From Candidatus Cloacimonadota bacterium (lineage in GTDB: Bacteria; Muiribacteriota; UBA6191), in assembly GCA_002402105.1 (NCBI GenBank), contig NVVD01000005.1, positions 121,774 through 185,773 on the forward strand: a stretch of DNA of 64,000 nucleotides. The letters are read 5' to 3'. The position numbers were made by a program, and so were the translations under genes. Shown one piece after another: positions 63,341 through 64,000 of this stretch (the stretch's first letter is position 1; every line of letters begins with the position of its first letter). The notes beneath the pieces were generated by a model. That model worked only from the letters and a program-made list of their open reading frames with translations, was not told the origin of the DNA and made no database searches.

Positions 63341-64000
63341 CTAAATAAGAGGTTTTAAATCAACCCAATCAATAGCGTAAATCATTACAGACTCTTCTTT
63401 TCCTTTAACCTGTAAAGCACCTATTTTACGAGCTTTTACAATATCTTTCACCTTTGAATAGGTGCTTTCTGTAATCAACATATCAGAATTAAATTTTCTA
63501 GTTAAACCTTGTACACGACTACCTAAGTTTACAGCATCTCCAATAACAGTAAAATCCATCCTGATTGTTGAACCAATATTACCAACAATCATTGGCCCTG
63601 TATTTAAGCCAAGACCAATATTGAAAACTTCTTTTCCTGCTCTTTCCCATTTTACGTGTAACTTTTTTAGCTCTTGTAACATTTCAAAGCAAGCTTGAGT
63701 CGCTAATTTCGCATTGTTTTTTTGGTATAAAGGAGCTCCCCAAAAAGCCATTATTTCATCACCAATATATTTATCTAATGTACCATCATATTTTATAATA
63801 ACCTTAGACATAGCAGTTAAGTATTCATTCAAAATATCAACAACCTCTTGAGGCTCTCTTTTTTCACAATAGTTTGTAAAAGATCTAATATCTGCAAACA
63901 AAACTGTTAATTCTTTTTCTTCTCCGCCAAGTTCAACATTAGCTCCGTTATCAACTAAAGACTGAACAACTTTAGGAGAGGTAAATTTTCCAAACAAATG
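63341..64000 (-). CDS. Class III adenylate cyclase catalytic domain (partial, N-terminus beyond right edge)
   Basis: Makes cAMP from ATP. The frame is open through the window edge (the only upstream triplet is CAT), so the protein continues outside. Visible: LFGKFTSPKVVQSLVDN linker helix typical of CHASE2-linked cyclases, LTVLFADIRSFTNYCE (metal Asp), KYIGDEIMAFWGAPLY (metal Asp and Lys), GLNTGPMIVGNIGSTIRM, DFTVIGDAVNLGSRVQGLTR (purine Asp, transition-state Asn and Arg). Adenylate specificity is supported by the Lys and Asp. A CHASE2 sensor and membrane helices probably precede it. It is separated from the giant gene by 51 bases in the same direction. Confidence 0.93.
   Translation of the reverse strand, partial: HLFGKFTSPKVVQSLVDNGANVELGGEEKELTVLFADIRSFTNYCEKREPQEVVDILNEYLTAMSKVIIKYDGTLDKYIGDEIMAFWGAPLYQKNNAKLATQACFEMLQELKKLHVKWERAGKEVFNIGLGLNTGPMIVGNIGSTIRMDFTVIGDAVNLGSRVQGLTRKFNSDMLITESTYSKVKDIVKARKIGALQVKGKEESVMIYAIDWVDLKPLI

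Noticed and set aside
1-64000. CRISPR arrays, insertion sequences or prophage genes
   Set aside because: No regularly spaced direct repeats, transposase motifs or phage genes were seen by eye; the only mobile-type evidence is the small nuclease remnant at 26.9 kb.

Overview
The window is strongly AT-rich chromosomal DNA from a flagellated Gram-negative bacterium (FlgH and FlgI P- and L-ring proteins, twin-arginine and secretory signals, aerobic chain built on alternative complex III, an O-antigen-ligase-family protein). The gene content (b558-type SdhC next to SdhA, alternative complex III, an NtrC-type regulator, MeaB, a CHASE2-style adenylate cyclase end, a CFI-box C-terminus on a giant surface protein, many TPR proteins) fits a low-GC member of the former Deltaproteobacteria or a related deep lineage such as Bdellovibrionota or SAR324. 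The sequence alone does not let me name a genus. Most of the window is ordinary core chromosome; no intact insertion sequence, prophage or CRISPR array was seen.

Layout. 0-11 kb: sdhC-sdhA (cut by the left edge), a J-domain protein, a STAS protein, ispH coupled to an unusual acyltransferase/PfaD-like fusion, a secreted protein of unknown function, ldcA-meaB, and hemE. 11-22 kb: a ligase/TPR membrane protein, carbonic anhydrase, tig-clpP-clpX, tRNA-Leu, a TPR protein, tRNA-Arg, tRNA-His and flgH-flgI. 22-28.5 kb is the accessory-looking stretch: a SEC-C protein, a Nudix-fold protein without its catalytic residues, a secreted TPR protein, a winged-helix regulator coupled to a lone GspF-type helical domain, an APH-family kinase, decayed gene fragments and an XRE regulator/membrane protein pair. 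28.5-38 kb: the act (alternative complex III) operon with a fused ActDE and a small twin-arginine protein, preceded by an NhaD/ArsB-like antiporter. 38-45 kb: dcd, a small charged protein, an NtrC-like regulator lacking key motifs, nrnA-like phosphoesterase, glutaredoxin, an Mrp-like ATPase, a short-chain reductase, two tandem pterin-synthase-fold genes and yajQ. 45-48.5 kb: a membrane protein, a 701-residue TPR protein and a duplicated-domain unknown. 48.7-63.3 kb: a long minus-strand riboflavin run, giant surface protein - ribD - ribE - three unknowns including a tandem V4R-domain protein - ribBA - ribH. The right edge cuts a class III adenylate cyclase.

How the parts fit: succinate dehydrogenase feeds quinol to alternative complex III, which would pass electrons to a cytochrome c or an oxidase encoded elsewhere. 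ribD, ribE, ribBA and ribH make riboflavin, and RibBA and the pterin genes both start from GTP. The SDR plus animal-type PTPS pair suggests a tetrahydrobiopterin-like pterin.

The most unusual observations are several conserved-fold proteins with lost active-site motifs (PfaD-like, Nudix, NtrC-like, Mrp-like), the 3030-residue CFI-box protein whose gene overlaps ribD, the tandem-V4R trio inside the riboflavin run, the coupled winged-helix/lone T2SSF pair, and a nested 88-nt inverted-repeat structure at 40.6 kb. All family assignments are from reading motifs by eye; no database search was run.
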